Below are positions 40,315 through 48,362 of a stretch of DNA of 50,311 nt, in pieces. This DNA comes from Hyphomicrobiales bacterium (GTDB lineage: Bacteria > Pseudomonadota > Alphaproteobacteria > Rhizobiales > Rhizobiaceae). Each line of letters starts with the position of its first letter. Within the stretch, counting starts at the first letter, position 1. A program made the translations under genes and the position numbers. The notes below the pieces were generated by a model. That model was not told the origin of the DNA. It made no database searches and saw only the letters and a list, made by a program, of their open reading frames with translations. The stretch is taken from positions 1 to 50,311 of the forward strand of contig JAFKJY010000073.1 in assembly GCA_017305835.1 (NCBI GenBank), written 5' to 3'.

Positions 40315-41496
40315 ATGGCCCAGTCCATCGTCATCGCCGCCGCGGCCCGCACGCCCGTCGGCTCCTTCAACGGCGCCTTCGCCGACACCCCCGCCCACGT
40401 GCTGGGCGCGACCGCCATCCGCGAGGCGCTCGCCCGCGCCGGCGTCGACCCGAAGGAGGTTGACGAGGTCATCATGGGCCAGATCCTGACCGCCGCCCAG
40501 GGCCAGAACCCCGCCCGCCAGGCCGCGATGGCCGCCGGCATCCCGCAGGAGACCACCGCCTGGGGCCTGAACCAGCTCTGCGGCTCCGGCCTGCGCGCCG
40601 TCGCCGTCGGCATGCAGCAGATCCAGACCGGAGACGCCTCGATCATCGTCGCCGGCGGCCAGGAATCCATGTCCATGGCCCCGCACGCGCAGCACCTGCG
40701 CGCCGGCGTCAAGATGGGCGACCTCAAGCTCATCGACACGATGATCAAGGACGGCCTGACCGACGCCTTCTACGGCTACCACATGGGCAACACCGCCGAG
40801 AACGTCGCCCGCCAGTGGCAGTTGACCCGCGACGAGCAGGACCGCTTCGCCGTCGCCTCGCAGAACAAGGCCGAGGCCGCCCAGAAGGCCGGCCGCTTCA
40901 AGGACGAGATCGTCCCGGTCACGATCAAGACCCGCAAGGGCGACGTGGTCGTCGATGCCGACGAATACATCCGCCACGGCGCCACGCTGGAGGCGATGCA
41001 GAAGCTCAGGCCCGCCTTCGACAAGGAAGGCACGGTGACCGCCGCCAACGCGTCCGGCATCAATGACGGCGCCGCCGCCGTGGTGCTGATGACGGAGGCG
41101 GAAGCCGCCAAGCGCGGCATCGCCCCGCTCGCCCGCATCGTCTCCTGGGCCACCGCCGGCGTCGACCCGCAGGTCATGGGCACGGGCCCGATCCCGTCCT
41201 CGCGCAAGGCGCTCAAGAAGGCCGGCTGGAAGGTCGAGGACCTCGACCTCGTCGAGGCCAACGAGGCCTTCGCCGCGCAGGCCTGCGCGGTCAACAAGGA
41301 CATGGGCTGGAACCCCGAGATCGTCAACGTCAACGGCGGCGCCATCGCCATCGGCCATCCGATCGGCGCCTCGGGCGCGCGCGTCTTCAACACGCTGCTG
41401 TTCGAGATGAAGCGCCGCGGCGCCAAGAAGGGTCTGGCCACGCTGTGCATCGGCGGCGGCATGGGCGTCGCCATGTGCGTCGAGGCGATGAACTAG
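40315..41496 (+). CDS. phaA: Acetyl-CoA acetyltransferase (beta-ketothiolase)
   Basis: The 393-residue biosynthetic thiolase joins two acetyl-CoA to acetoacetyl-CoA, the first step of polyhydroxybutyrate synthesis. The catalytic residues are Cys89 (LCGSGLRAV), His348 (GHPIGASGA) and Cys378 (CIGGGMG). The length and motifs are standard. The stop codon TAG is also the first part of the octamer-repeat element that separates it from phaB. Confidence 0.97.
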   Translation: MAQSIVIAAAARTPVGSFNGAFADTPAHVLGATAIREALARAGVDPKEVDEVIMGQILTAAQGQNPARQAAMAAGIPQETTAWGLNQLCGSGLRAVAVGMQQIQTGDASIIVAGGQESMSMAPHAQHLRAGVKMGDLKLIDTMIKDGLTDAFYGYHMGNTAENVARQWQLTRDEQDRFAVASQNKAEAAQKAGRFKDEIVPVTIKTRKGDVVVDADEYIRHGATLEAMQKLRPAFDKEGTVTAANASGINDGAAAVVLMTEAEAAKRGIAPLARIVSWATAGVDPQVMGTGPIPSSRKALKKAGWKVEDLDLVEANEAFAAQACAVNKDMGWNPEIVNVNGGAIAIGHPIGASGARVFNTLLFEMKRRGAKKGLATLCIGGGMGVAMCVEAMN

Positions 41497-41580
41497 GGCA
41501 ATATGGGAATAGGGCAGTAGGGCAATAGGTCGATAAATAAGCAGACATACTGCCCTATTGCCCTACTGCCCTATTGCCCC
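41494..41580 (+). repeat. Inverted octamer-repeat element 4 (unit TAGGGCAA/TAGGGCAG)
   Basis: The left arm at 41494-41530 has units TAGGGCAA, TATGGGAA, TAGGGCAG and TAGGGCAA. The right arm at 41549-41580 has ACTGCCCT, ATTGCCCT, ACTGCCCT and ATTGCCCC, their reverse complements. The loop is about 18 bases of AT-rich DNA. The element fills almost all of the space between phaA and phaB and includes the phaA stop codon. Confidence 0.88.
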
Positions 41581-41601
41581 CGAAATGGGAGGAGATTTCA
41601 C

Positions 41602-42324
41602 ATGACCAGAACGGCACTCGTCACCGGCGGCACCCGCGGCATCGGCGCCGCCATATCGGTGGCGCTGAGGGACGCTGGGTACAAGGTCGCGGCCAACTAC
41701 GCCGGCAACGACGAGGCGGCGCAGAAGTTCAAGGCCGAGACCGGCGTCGCCGTCTACAAATGGTCGGTCGCCGACTACGACGCCTGCGTCGAAGGCATCA
41801 GGAAGGTCGAGGCCGACCTCGGCCCGATCGGCGTGCTGGTCAACAATGCCGGCATCACCCGCGACGCCATGTTCCACCGCATGACGCGCGAACAGTGGCG
41901 CGAGGTGATCGACACCAACCTCTCCGGCCTGTTCAACATGACGCATCCGGTCTGGTCGGGCATGCGCGACCGCAAGTTCGGCCGCATCGTCAACATCTCA
42001 TCGATCAACGGCCAGAAGGGCCAGGCCGGCCAGGCCAACTATTCGGCCGCCAAGGCCGGCGACCTCGGCTTCACCAAGGCGCTCGCCCAGGAAGGGGCGC
42101 GAGCCGGCATCACCGTCAACGCCATCTGCCCGGGCTACATCGCCACCGACATGGTGATGGCCGTCGCCGAGGACGTGCGCGCCAAGATCGTCGCGCAGAT
42201 CCCCGTCGGCCGGCTCGGCGAGGCGGCAGAGATCGCGCGCTGCGTCGTCTTCCTCGCCTCCGACGAGGCCGGTTTTATTACCGGCTCGACGCTGACGGCC
42301 AATGGCGGCCAGTACCTCGCCTGA
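41602..42324 (+). CDS. phaB: Acetoacetyl-CoA reductase
   Basis: The 240-residue SDR reduces acetoacetyl-CoA to (R)-3-hydroxybutyryl-CoA with NADPH. It has VTGGTRGIGAAI, NNAGITRDAMFHRMT and the catalytic Ser-Tyr-Lys in ISSINGQKGQ and ANYSAAKAG. The C-terminus ITGSTLTANGGQYLA is diagnostic of PhaB. GGGAGGAG lies in front of the ATG. A terminator follows. Confidence 0.96.
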   Translation: MTRTALVTGGTRGIGAAISVALRDAGYKVAANYAGNDEAAQKFKAETGVAVYKWSVADYDACVEGIRKVEADLGPIGVLVNNAGITRDAMFHRMTREQWREVIDTNLSGLFNMTHPVWSGMRDRKFGRIVNISSINGQKGQAGQANYSAAKAGDLGFTKALAQEGARAGITVNAICPGYIATDMVMAVAEDVRAKIVAQIPVGRLGEAAEIARCVVFLASDEAGFITGSTLTANGGQYLA

Positions 42325-42364
42325 TCCGTTCGCACCCGGCCGGCGATAGCCGCCGGCTCAACGG

Positions 42365-42404
42365 AAAAGGCCCGGAACGCCGTGACGGCGCTCCGGGCCT
42401 TTTT
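42365..42404 (+). terminator. Rho-independent terminator after phaB
   Basis: AAAAGGCCCGGA pairs with TCCGGGCCTTTT, and an inner ACGCCGT/GACGGCG stem extends the hairpin. A T-rich tail follows. It can also serve the convergent gene ending at 42456. Confidence 0.9.
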
Positions 42405-42455
42405 CTTTTTCAGCCTCGACGGCGACAGGCGCCGACCGATGGCGGCCAATCTGGC

Positions 42456-42794
42456 TTACATGGCGCCGATCCAGCCGCAAAGCTCGGTCATCGTGGCGGG
42501 ATTCGCATTCGCGGTTGCCGAGCTCTCGCCGGATTTCGTCGCGGCGGCCTGCGCCGTGGCCGAGCAGTCCTTCTTCACCTGAGCCTGCTGGTCGGCGTTG
42601 AGCTTCGCCCAGTTGGTCTTCACCTCGTCCTGGGTGCGCAGCGTGTGCTGGTCGGCATAGAGCGCCGAGGCGATGTCGCCCTTCCACGCCTCCGGATATG
42701 CCGGCGACTCACCGCCCTGCGTGCTGGTCTGGGCAAGCGCGGCGGTGGCCATGCCGAGCGTGATGACGGTGGCGGCGATGATCTTGCGGGTCAT
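42456..42794 (-). CDS. Small secreted protein of unknown function
   Basis: The 112-residue precursor starts MTRKIIAATVITLGMATAAL with an Ala-Leu-Ala-Gln signal cleavage site near residue 21. The mature part is acidic and helical (AWKGDIASALYADQ, LNADQQAQVKKDC) with two Cys residues, probably one disulfide. I recognise no named domain. A GGAAC-N16-GGTT near-match to the EcfG promoter lies upstream. The position beside stress genes suggests a periplasmic stress protein, but that is inference. Confidence 0.78.
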   Translation of the reverse strand: MTRKIIAATVITLGMATAALAQTSTQGGESPAYPEAWKGDIASALYADQHTLRTQDEVKTNWAKLNADQQAQVKKDCSATAQAAATKSGESSATANANPATMTELCGWIGAM

Positions 42795-42850
42795 TTCGAT
42801 ACCTCGTGTCTGGCGTCCTGGGGTCCTGCCTCGGGGCAGGTCGAAAGCCC

Positions 42851-42875
42851 AACCGCACCTGGCGCGGAATGTTCC
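42851..42875 (-). promoter_or_regulatory. Near-match to an EcfG promoter (GGAAC-N16-GGTT)
   Basis: On the minus strand GGAAC is at 42875-42871 and GGTT at 42854-42851, one mismatch from CGTT. It points at the secreted-protein gene starting at 42794. Confidence 0.4.
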
Positions 42876-42934
42876 CCCTCGCTGCATGTTTTTGCCGCCG
42901 CGCCGCGCGGCCTTCCCGGTCGCGAAACAGTGAT

Positions 42935-42959
42935 GGAACTTTCCGTCCCTTCGTGTGTT
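42935..42959 (+). promoter_or_regulatory. Near-match to an EcfG promoter (GGAAC-N16-TGTT)
   Basis: GGAAC at 42935-42939 and TGTT at 42956-42959 are one mismatch from the consensus. The site points at the small gene at 43040 and is back-to-back with the site at 42851. Confidence 0.4.
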
Positions 42960-43039
42960 CGTGACTTGCCGGGCATTGCCGCTCGAGCGCGCCGGCCGGC
43001 CCCGAAACCGGGCTCGCCGGCCGGAATAAGGGACAACAG

Positions 43040-43315
43040 ATGCGACCCGACGAACGCAATCCCGGCGTGCCCAAGCATGGCGTGCCCAAGCCCGGCGGCG
43101 TGGAGATCGTGCGGCGTTCCCGCGCCGTGCAGGTCATGCTGTCCATACCCGCCGCGCGGCCGGTCGACCGCCGCGAGGTGATCGGCAAGGCCCGCAACAT
43201 GCTCGCCCGCGAGCAGGCGCGGCTGGCCCGCGAGAGCGCCGTGGCGGCGGCGAGCCAGGCCTCCCCGCGCAAGGCCCAGCCTGCTCCCGGCTGCGGCGCG
43301 TGGTGGGCGTTCTGA
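43040..43315 (+). CDS. Small basic hypothetical protein
   Basis: The 91-residue frame has strongly GC-biased third positions like its neighbours, which supports real coding. The N-terminus repeats GVPKHGVPKPGG. The middle (ARNMLAREQARLARESAV) is a charged helix, and the end is GCGAWWAF. There is no signal peptide, no membrane helix and no recognised domain. Support is limited to codon bias, position and a possible stress promoter upstream. Confidence 0.5.
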   Translation: MRPDERNPGVPKHGVPKPGGVEIVRRSRAVQVMLSIPAARPVDRREVIGKARNMLAREQARLARESAVAAASQASPRKAQPAPGCGAWWAF

Positions 43316-43428
43316 ACGGCCGTTCCGGCTGGGCGCGGGGCCTTTGTCCCCGCGCTACGCTTGACCTACACTTCCGCCGAGTTCGCGGCGGCTGATTCTC
43401 GCCGACGCCGAAGACGCGGAAGCTGCGC

Positions 43429-44337
43429 ATGACCCACCTGCCGCGCGCGCCGGGCGCGCCCGATGCCGGCCCGGCCCCCCTCTCCGCCGGCGCCTGGCAG
43501 CGGATCGCGCGGCGCGTCTGGACAGAGATAGGCCGCGACCGCGTCCTCCTCGTCGCCGCAGGCACCACCTTCTATCTCCTGCTCGCCCTTTTCCCCACCA
43601 TCAGCGCCTTCGTCTCGCTCTACGGCCTGGTCGCCGACCCCGCCGCGATCGCCGACGACATAGAGGGCCTGTCGGCCGTCGTGCCGCAGGTCGGCCTCGA
43701 CCTGATCCGCGAGCGGCTGGAGATCCTGCTCGCGCAGGACCAGCAGGCGCTCGGCCTGCGTTTCCTGCTCGCCTCCGCGGTCGCGCTGTGGAGCGCCAAC
43801 AGCGGCGTCAAGGCGCTGTTCGAGGCGATGAACGTCGCCTTCGGCGAACAGGAGAAACGCTCCTTCGTCGGGCTCAACCTGCTCGCCTTCGGCTTCACGC
43901 TCGCCGCCATGCTGGCCGCCGCGGTCTTGGTCGCGGCCGTCGCGGTCGTGCCGCTCGCCTTCCACCTGCTGCGGCTCGACGCGCATTCGCAGCTTCTCGT
44001 GACGCTGCTGCGCTGGCCGGTCCTGCTGGCGCTGCTCGCCTGCGGCATCTCGCTGCTCTATCGCTACGGCCCCTCCCGCGAGCGGGCGCGCTGGCGCTGG
44101 GTGAGCTTCGGCGGCGTCTTCGCGACGGTCGCCTGGCTCGCCGTGTCGATCGGCTTCTCGGTCTACCTGACGCGCTTCGCCCACTACGAGGCGACCTACG
44201 GCTCGCTCGGCGCCGTCATCGGCTTCATGGTCTGGACCTGGCTGTCGGTGGTCACCCTGATTGTCGGCGCCGAGATCGACGCCGAGGTCGAGCGGGACGC
44301 CGCGCAAGCCATGCTGGAGCCGGTACCCGCAGCCTGA
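43429..44337 (+). CDS. YihY/BrkB family membrane protein
   Basis: The 302-residue protein has six hydrophobic helices starting with LLVAAGTTFYLLLALFPTISAFVSLYG at about residue 38. It contains the family blocks ALWSANSGVKALFEAMNVAF and TYGSLGAVIGFMVWTWLS. BrkB was first linked to serum resistance in Bordetella; the molecular role of the family is not settled. Its stop is three bases from the convergent otsA stop. Confidence 0.9.
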   Translation: MTHLPRAPGAPDAGPAPLSAGAWQRIARRVWTEIGRDRVLLVAAGTTFYLLLALFPTISAFVSLYGLVADPAAIADDIEGLSAVVPQVGLDLIRERLEILLAQDQQALGLRFLLASAVALWSANSGVKALFEAMNVAFGEQEKRSFVGLNLLAFGFTLAAMLAAAVLVAAVAVVPLAFHLLRLDAHSQLLVTLLRWPVLLALLACGISLLYRYGPSRERARWRWVSFGGVFATVAWLAVSIGFSVYLTRFAHYEATYGSLGAVIGFMVWTWLSVVTLIVGAEIDAEVERDAAQAMLEPVPAA

Positions 44338-44340
44338 GTC

Positions 44341-45759
44341 CTAGCGCATCGCCGCGACGCGGCCGCCGCCGTTCGACGGCAGCGGCGCCACGGCCGGTCG
44401 CTCCAGCTCGGCGAGGAAGGAGCGCATCCACGCCTGCGCGTCCTGACGCGAGATCGAGGCGAGCAGCGCCCGGTGGCGCTCCTGCCGCTCGGCCAGCGGC
44501 ATCTCCAGCGCCTGCGCGAGGCTGCGCGCCATCTCGTCGGTGTCGTAGGGGTTGACGATCAGCGCCTCGCGCATCTCCTCGGCCGCGCCGGCGAACTGCG
44601 ACAGCACCAGCACGCCGGGGTCTTCGGGATCCTGCGCGGCGACATATTCCTTGGCGACGAGGTTCATGCCGTCGCGCAGCGGCGTGACGAAGCCGACCTG
44701 GCTGGCGCGGAACAGCGCGGCAAGCGTCTCGCGCGGCACGCTGCGGTGGATGTAGCGGATCGGCGTCCAGTTGAAGTCGGCCAGCCGGCCGTTGATCGAG
44801 CCGGTCAGGTGCTCCAGCTCCTCGCGGATCTGCGCATAGGCGGTGACGTCCTCGCGCGTCGGCGGCGCGATCTGCAGGAAGCTCACCTTGCCTTCCAGCT
44901 CCGGCTTCAGCGCCAGGAGCCGCGCGAACGCCTTCATCCGCTCCGGCAGGCCCTTGGAATAGTCGAGCCGGTCGACGCCGATGATCTGCCGGCGGCCGAG
45001 GATATGGCGCCGCATCGTGTCGATGCGCACGTCCTCCTGCGGGGTTTCGGCCATCTTGCGGAACGCCTCGACGTCGATGCCGATCGGGAAGCGGTCGGCC
45101 CGCACGCTGCGGCCGTCGACCACGAAGCTGCCGTCCGGCGCTGGCGCCGCGTCGGTGTGCTGCTCGACATAGCGGCGGAAATTGTTGGCGTCGGTCTGCG
45201 TCTGGAAGCCGATCAGGTCGTATTGCAGCAGCGCGTCGACCAGCTCGGCATGGTTGGGCGAGGCCGCCAGCAGCTCCGGCGGCGGGAACGGGATGTGCAG
45301 GAAGAAGCCGATCCGCTGGCGGCAGCCATGCTTGCGCAACTGCGCGGCGAGCGGGATCAGATGGTAGTCGTGCGCCCAGATGACGTCTCCCGGCTCGAGG
45401 AAGCGCGACAGCACCTTCGCGAACAGCCGGTTCACCCGCAGATAGCCCTTGAAATAGGCCGGGCGGTAGTCGACGAGGTCGAGCCGGTAGTGGAACAGCG
45501 GCCACAGCACGCTGTTGGCATAGCCGACATAGTAGTCTGAGAAGTCGCGCTGGGTGACCGGCAGCGACACCGTCTCGACCTTGCCGAGCTGCTCGACCAC
45601 CGGCTCTTCGGTCGGCTTGTCGACCGTCTCGCCGCTCCAGCCGAACCAGACGCCGCCGCGCTCCTTGAGCGCGTCGGCGAGCCCGACCGCGAGCCCGCCC
45701 GACTGCTGCGACTGGCGCAGGTCCGCCACCCGGTTCGAGACGATGACGAGCCGGCTCAT
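44341..45759 (-). CDS. otsA: Trehalose-6-phosphate synthase
   Basis: The 472-residue GT20 enzyme makes trehalose 6-phosphate from UDP-glucose and glucose 6-phosphate. It begins [20 protein letters not shown] and contains [33 protein letters not shown] and [15 protein letters not shown], all family signatures. The start is the ATG at 45759, because the upstream extension overlaps otsB. It lies 58 bases downstream of otsB, probably on one transcript. Confidence 0.96.
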   Translation of the reverse strand: MSRLVIVSNRVADLRQSQQSGGLAVGLADALKERGGVWFGWSGETVDKPTEEPVVEQLGKVETVSLPVTQRDFSDYYVGYANSVLWPLFHYRLDLVDYRPAYFKGYLRVNRLFAKVLSRFLEPGDVIWAHDYHLIPLAAQLRKHGCRQRIGFFLHIPFPPPELLAASPNHAELVDALLQYDLIGFQTQTDANNFRRYVEQHTDAAPAPDGSFVVDGRSVRADRFPIGIDVEAFRKMAETPQEDVRIDTMRRHILGRRQIIGVDRLDYSKGLPERMKAFARLLALKPELEGKVSFLQIAPPTREDVTAYAQIREELEHLTGSINGRLADFNWTPIRYIHRSVPRETLAALFRASQVGFVTPLRDGMNLVAKEYVAAQDPEDPGVLVLSQFAGAAEEMREALIVNPYDTDEMARSLAQALEMPLAERQERHRALLASISRQDAQAWMRSFLAELERPAVAPLPSNGGGRVAAMR

Positions 45760-45817
45760 CGCGCGCGGCCCTCGCGCGCCGTGCGTCCTCTGGATCGGAT
45801 TGTCGTGACGTTGCTGG

Positions 45818-46618
45818 TCATTGGGTCCCTTCTGCATCGTCCAGGCCGGCCATCGCGGCCAGCCAGTCGTGGAATGCGTCGATGCCGGCGAAGCGGAAGG
45901 CGGCCGCCGTCTCGCCGTCGCCGATCTTGATCGCCATGCCGCCGCGCCGCACGACTTCGGCGAAGCCGTCCTCGTCGGTGACGTCGTCGCCGGCGAACAG
46001 CGGTTTGCGCCCGGCGAAGGGCGGCTCGGCCATGAAGCCGGCGATGGCGTCCGCCTTGCTGCGGCGGGCGAATTTCAGCTCGACCACCTTGCGGCCGCGC
46101 AGGAGCTCGATGCGCCCGTCCTCGTCGGCGAGCCGCCGGGCGAGCTCCATGCAGGTTCCGGCGAGCTCCGGCCGCTTGCGGTAGTGCAGCGCGACGGAGC
46201 CCGGCTTGACCTCGCGCAGCAGGCCCGGATTGCGCGCCACCAGCGCCGCGACCCGCGACCCGACCCGCTCGGCCAGCGCCGCGTCCACCGCGACGCGCTG
46301 CAGGCGGCCGGCGGCGTCGCGCCGCTCCAGCCCGTGCACGCCCCCCACCGGCAGCCGCAGCGGCGCAAGCAGCGCGTCGACCTGCGCTATGTCGCGGCCC
46401 GAGACGATGGCGAGCGCCCCGTTTGCGGCCGCGGCGAGCCGGCCCAGCGCCTCGGTGACGCGCGGCTTCACCCGCACGGCGCCGGGCTCGTGGGCGATGC
46501 CGGCGAGCGTTCCGTCGAAATCGAGGAAGAAGGCCGTGGCGGCGGGATCGACGTCGCGCGGGGGCTCCCGCGACGCCGTCGCGGGCAGGCGCGCGCTCGA
46601 TTGTTCCGTGGTCACCAT
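45818..46618 (-). CDS. otsB: Trehalose-6-phosphate phosphatase
   Basis: The 266-residue HAD-superfamily phosphatase removes the phosphate from trehalose 6-phosphate. It has the nucleophile motif FFLDFDGTLAG at about residues 30-40. Further HAD motifs are ALAIVSGRDIAQVDALL, SKADAIAGFM and FAGDDVTDEDGF. Gene order otsB-otsA is the reverse of E. coli. An exact EcfG promoter precedes it, and the predicted start of transcription is only about 5-7 bases before the ATG, so the message may be nearly leaderless. Confidence 0.95.
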   Translation of the reverse strand: MVTTEQSSARLPATASREPPRDVDPAATAFFLDFDGTLAGIAHEPGAVRVKPRVTEALGRLAAAANGALAIVSGRDIAQVDALLAPLRLPVGGVHGLERRDAAGRLQRVAVDAALAERVGSRVAALVARNPGLLREVKPGSVALHYRKRPELAGTCMELARRLADEDGRIELLRGRKVVELKFARRSKADAIAGFMAEPPFAGRKPLFAGDDVTDEDGFAEVVRRGGMAIKIGDGETAAAFRFAGIDAFHDWLAAMAGLDDAEGTQ

Positions 46619-46630
46619 GGCTCGGTCGGA

Positions 46631-46655
46631 AACGCACCCCCCGCCGATCGGTTCC
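46631..46655 (-). promoter_or_regulatory. EcfG-type general-stress promoter of otsBA, GGAAC-N16-CGTT
   Basis: On the minus strand GGAAC is at 46655-46651 and CGTT at 46634-46631, with 16 bases between and a further T after CGTT. It faces otsB. Confidence 0.78.
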
Positions 46656-46691
46656 CCTCGCCGGGCGGCCGCATGCCCTCGCCGCGGGGAC

Positions 46692-46717
46692 GGAACCGGG
46701 CGCGCGGGGCCGCCGTT
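46692..46717 (+). promoter_or_regulatory. EcfG-type general-stress promoter of the TIGR02587/TIGR02588 operon, GGAAC-N17-CGTT
   Basis: GGAAC is at 46692-46696 and CGTT at 46714-46717 with 17 bases between. The predicted start near 46724 is followed by GGAGG at 46736 and the ATG at 46748. It is divergent from the otsBA promoter 37 bases away. Confidence 0.78.
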
Positions 46718-46747
46718 GTGGGGTCAGACGAGATGGAGGTCTCCGAC

Positions 46748-47041
46748 ATGGCACGCTTCGAGAGCCGCGTGACGCGCCACAGCGATACGCCCACGCCCCG
46801 CTACCGCGTCGATTTCATCGGCGACACCGGCGAGAGCGTCTCGGTCGAGTGCGACGCCCCGGGCGTCGAGGGCCCGGCCGCGCGCGACGAGGTGGTGGAG
46901 GCCGCCCGCCGGCTGGCCCGCGCCGTCGTCGATGACGCCCCGGCCACAGCGCCCGCCGACGGCGACTGGGCGCATTCGGCCGGGCCGGAGGAGGAGCCGA
47001 TCTTTCCCGCATGGACGGACGACGACCCCGTGAATCGATGA
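46748..47041 (+). CDS. Small acidic hypothetical protein, first gene of the TIGR02587 operon
   Basis: The 97-residue soluble protein starts at the ATG preceded by GGAGG (an ATG at 46733 contains that site and is less likely). It reads MARFESRVTRHSDTPTPRYR, then an acidic middle and an Asp/Glu-rich C-terminus ending in WTDDDPVNR. There is no signal peptide and no known domain. Its stop overlaps the start of the membrane-protein gene (ATGA), so the two are translationally coupled. Confidence 0.8.
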   Translation: MARFESRVTRHSDTPTPRYRVDFIGDTGESVSVECDAPGVEGPAARDEVVEAARRLARAVVDDAPATAPADGDWAHSAGPEEEPIFPAWTDDDPVNR

Positions 47042-47895
47042 GTGCGGCAAGGGCCAGGCCGGCAGGGGCAGGCGGCGATTCGCCCGCGACCCGGCGCCAG
47101 CTCCTGAAGGACACCGGCCGCGCGGCCGGCGGCGCGCTGCTGTTCTCGCTGCCGATGATGATGACGCAGGAGATGTGGCAGCTCGGCTACACGATGCCGG
47201 ACGTCCGCCTGCTCGTCCTCGTCGCGCTGATCCTGCCGCTGCTGATGGAGCTGTCGCGGCAGCTCGGCCTGCAGCATTCCTCCGACTGGCGGCAGAACCT
47301 GCTGGAGGCGCTCTATGCCTGCGCCGTCGGTGCCGCCGTCAGCGCTGCGATCCTCGTCTGCTTCGGCGTGCTCGACGCCACGATGTCGCTGCGGGAGATC
47401 GTCGGCAAGGTTGCGCTGCAGGCCGTGCCGGCGGCGATCGGCGCGCTCCTGGCGCGCAGCCAGATGGGCTCGTCGGCCGGGGACAGGATCGGCGACCGCA
47501 AGGAGACCTATGCCGGCGAGCTGTTCCTCATGGCGGTCGGCGCGCTCTTCCTCGGCTTCAACATCGCGCCGACGGAGGAAACGATCCTCATCTCCTTCCG
47601 CATGTCGCCCTGGCACGGCGTGGCGACGGTGCTGCTGTCGCTCGCCATCATGCATGGCTTCGTCTTCGCCGTCGGCTTCAAGGGCGGCTCCGAGCTCGAG
47701 CCCGACACGCCGTGGTGGGCCGCCTTCGTCCGCTTCACTCTGCCGGGCTATGCGGTCGCGCTTACGATCAGCCTCGCCGTGCTGTGGATGTTCGGCCGCA
47801 CTTACGACACCTCGCTGATGGAGATCGTCATGGCGACCATCGTTCTGGCCCTTCCGTCTTCCGTCGGCGCCGCCGCGGCGCGGTTGATCCTGTAG
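47038..47895 (+). CDS. TIGR02587 family integral membrane protein
   Basis: The 285-residue protein has about seven or eight hydrophobic helices from residue 30 on. Family-type blocks are FSLPMMMTQEMWQLGYTM near the start, FNIAPTEETILISFRMSPWH in the middle and LPSSVGAAAARLIL at the end. TIGR02587 is a family of putative membrane proteins of unknown function usually found next to TIGR02588, as here. Conserved acidic residues (PTEE, MELSRQ) within or near the helices would fit a channel or transporter, which is inference. Confidence 0.9.
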   Translation: MSAARARPAGAGGDSPATRRQLLKDTGRAAGGALLFSLPMMMTQEMWQLGYTMPDVRLLVLVALILPLLMELSRQLGLQHSSDWRQNLLEALYACAVGAAVSAAILVCFGVLDATMSLREIVGKVALQAVPAAIGALLARSQMGSSAGDRIGDRKETYAGELFLMAVGALFLGFNIAPTEETILISFRMSPWHGVATVLLSLAIMHGFVFAVGFKGGSELEPDTPWWAAFVRFTLPGYAVALTISLAVLWMFGRTYDTSLMEIVMATIVLALPSSVGAAAARLIL

Positions 47896-47903
47896 GAGGC
47901 ATG

Positions 47904-48350
47904 ATGGCGACGAAGCGGGCGCCGGCGAGAAAGGCCGCGCAGGGCGGGAAGAAGCAGGGCGACGCGAACGCCGTCTCCGGCGGCCGCCATCCGGTCGAAT
48001 GGGCGGTCGGCGCGCTCTCGGGCGTGCTGGTCCTGGTCCTCCTCGCCTATCTCGCATGGTCCGCCTTCGCGGCCGGCGACGCCCCGCCCCGCTTCCGCAC
48101 CACGGTCGAGCGCGTCGCAGCCGTCGACGACGGCTTCCACGCGCTGGTCGCGGTCGCCAACACCGGCGACGGGACCGCCGCCGACGTCGCGGTCGCCGGC
48201 ATGCTGTCGGCCGGTGGCGACGAGGAGACGGGCGGGTTCCGCATCGACTACCTGCCCGCCGGCTCGACGCGGCGCGGCACGCTGGTCTTCAAGCGCGACC
48301 CCCGGCAGGGCGAGCTGCGGATCGCGATCACCGGCTATTCGGAGCCCTGA
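47904..48350 (+). CDS. TIGR02588 family protein
   Basis: The 148-residue protein has a basic, Lys/Ala-rich N-terminal tail, one transmembrane helix at about residues 38-57 (LSGVLVLVLLAYLAWSAF), and an extracytoplasmic beta-rich domain. That domain includes FHALVAVANTGDGTAADVAV and IDYLPAGSTRRGTLVFKRDP. The fold looks like an Ig/CARDB-type adhesion domain. ATG codons at 47901 and 47904 are both possible; the second has the better distance to AGGAGG. It is the partner of TIGR02587. Confidence 0.88.
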   Translation: MATKRAPARKAAQGGKKQGDANAVSGGRHPVEWAVGALSGVLVLVLLAYLAWSAFAAGDAPPRFRTTVERVAAVDDGFHALVAVANTGDGTAADVAVAGMLSAGGDEETGGFRIDYLPAGSTRRGTLVFKRDPRQGELRIAITGYSEP

Positions 48351-48362
48351 GCGGCGCCCGGC

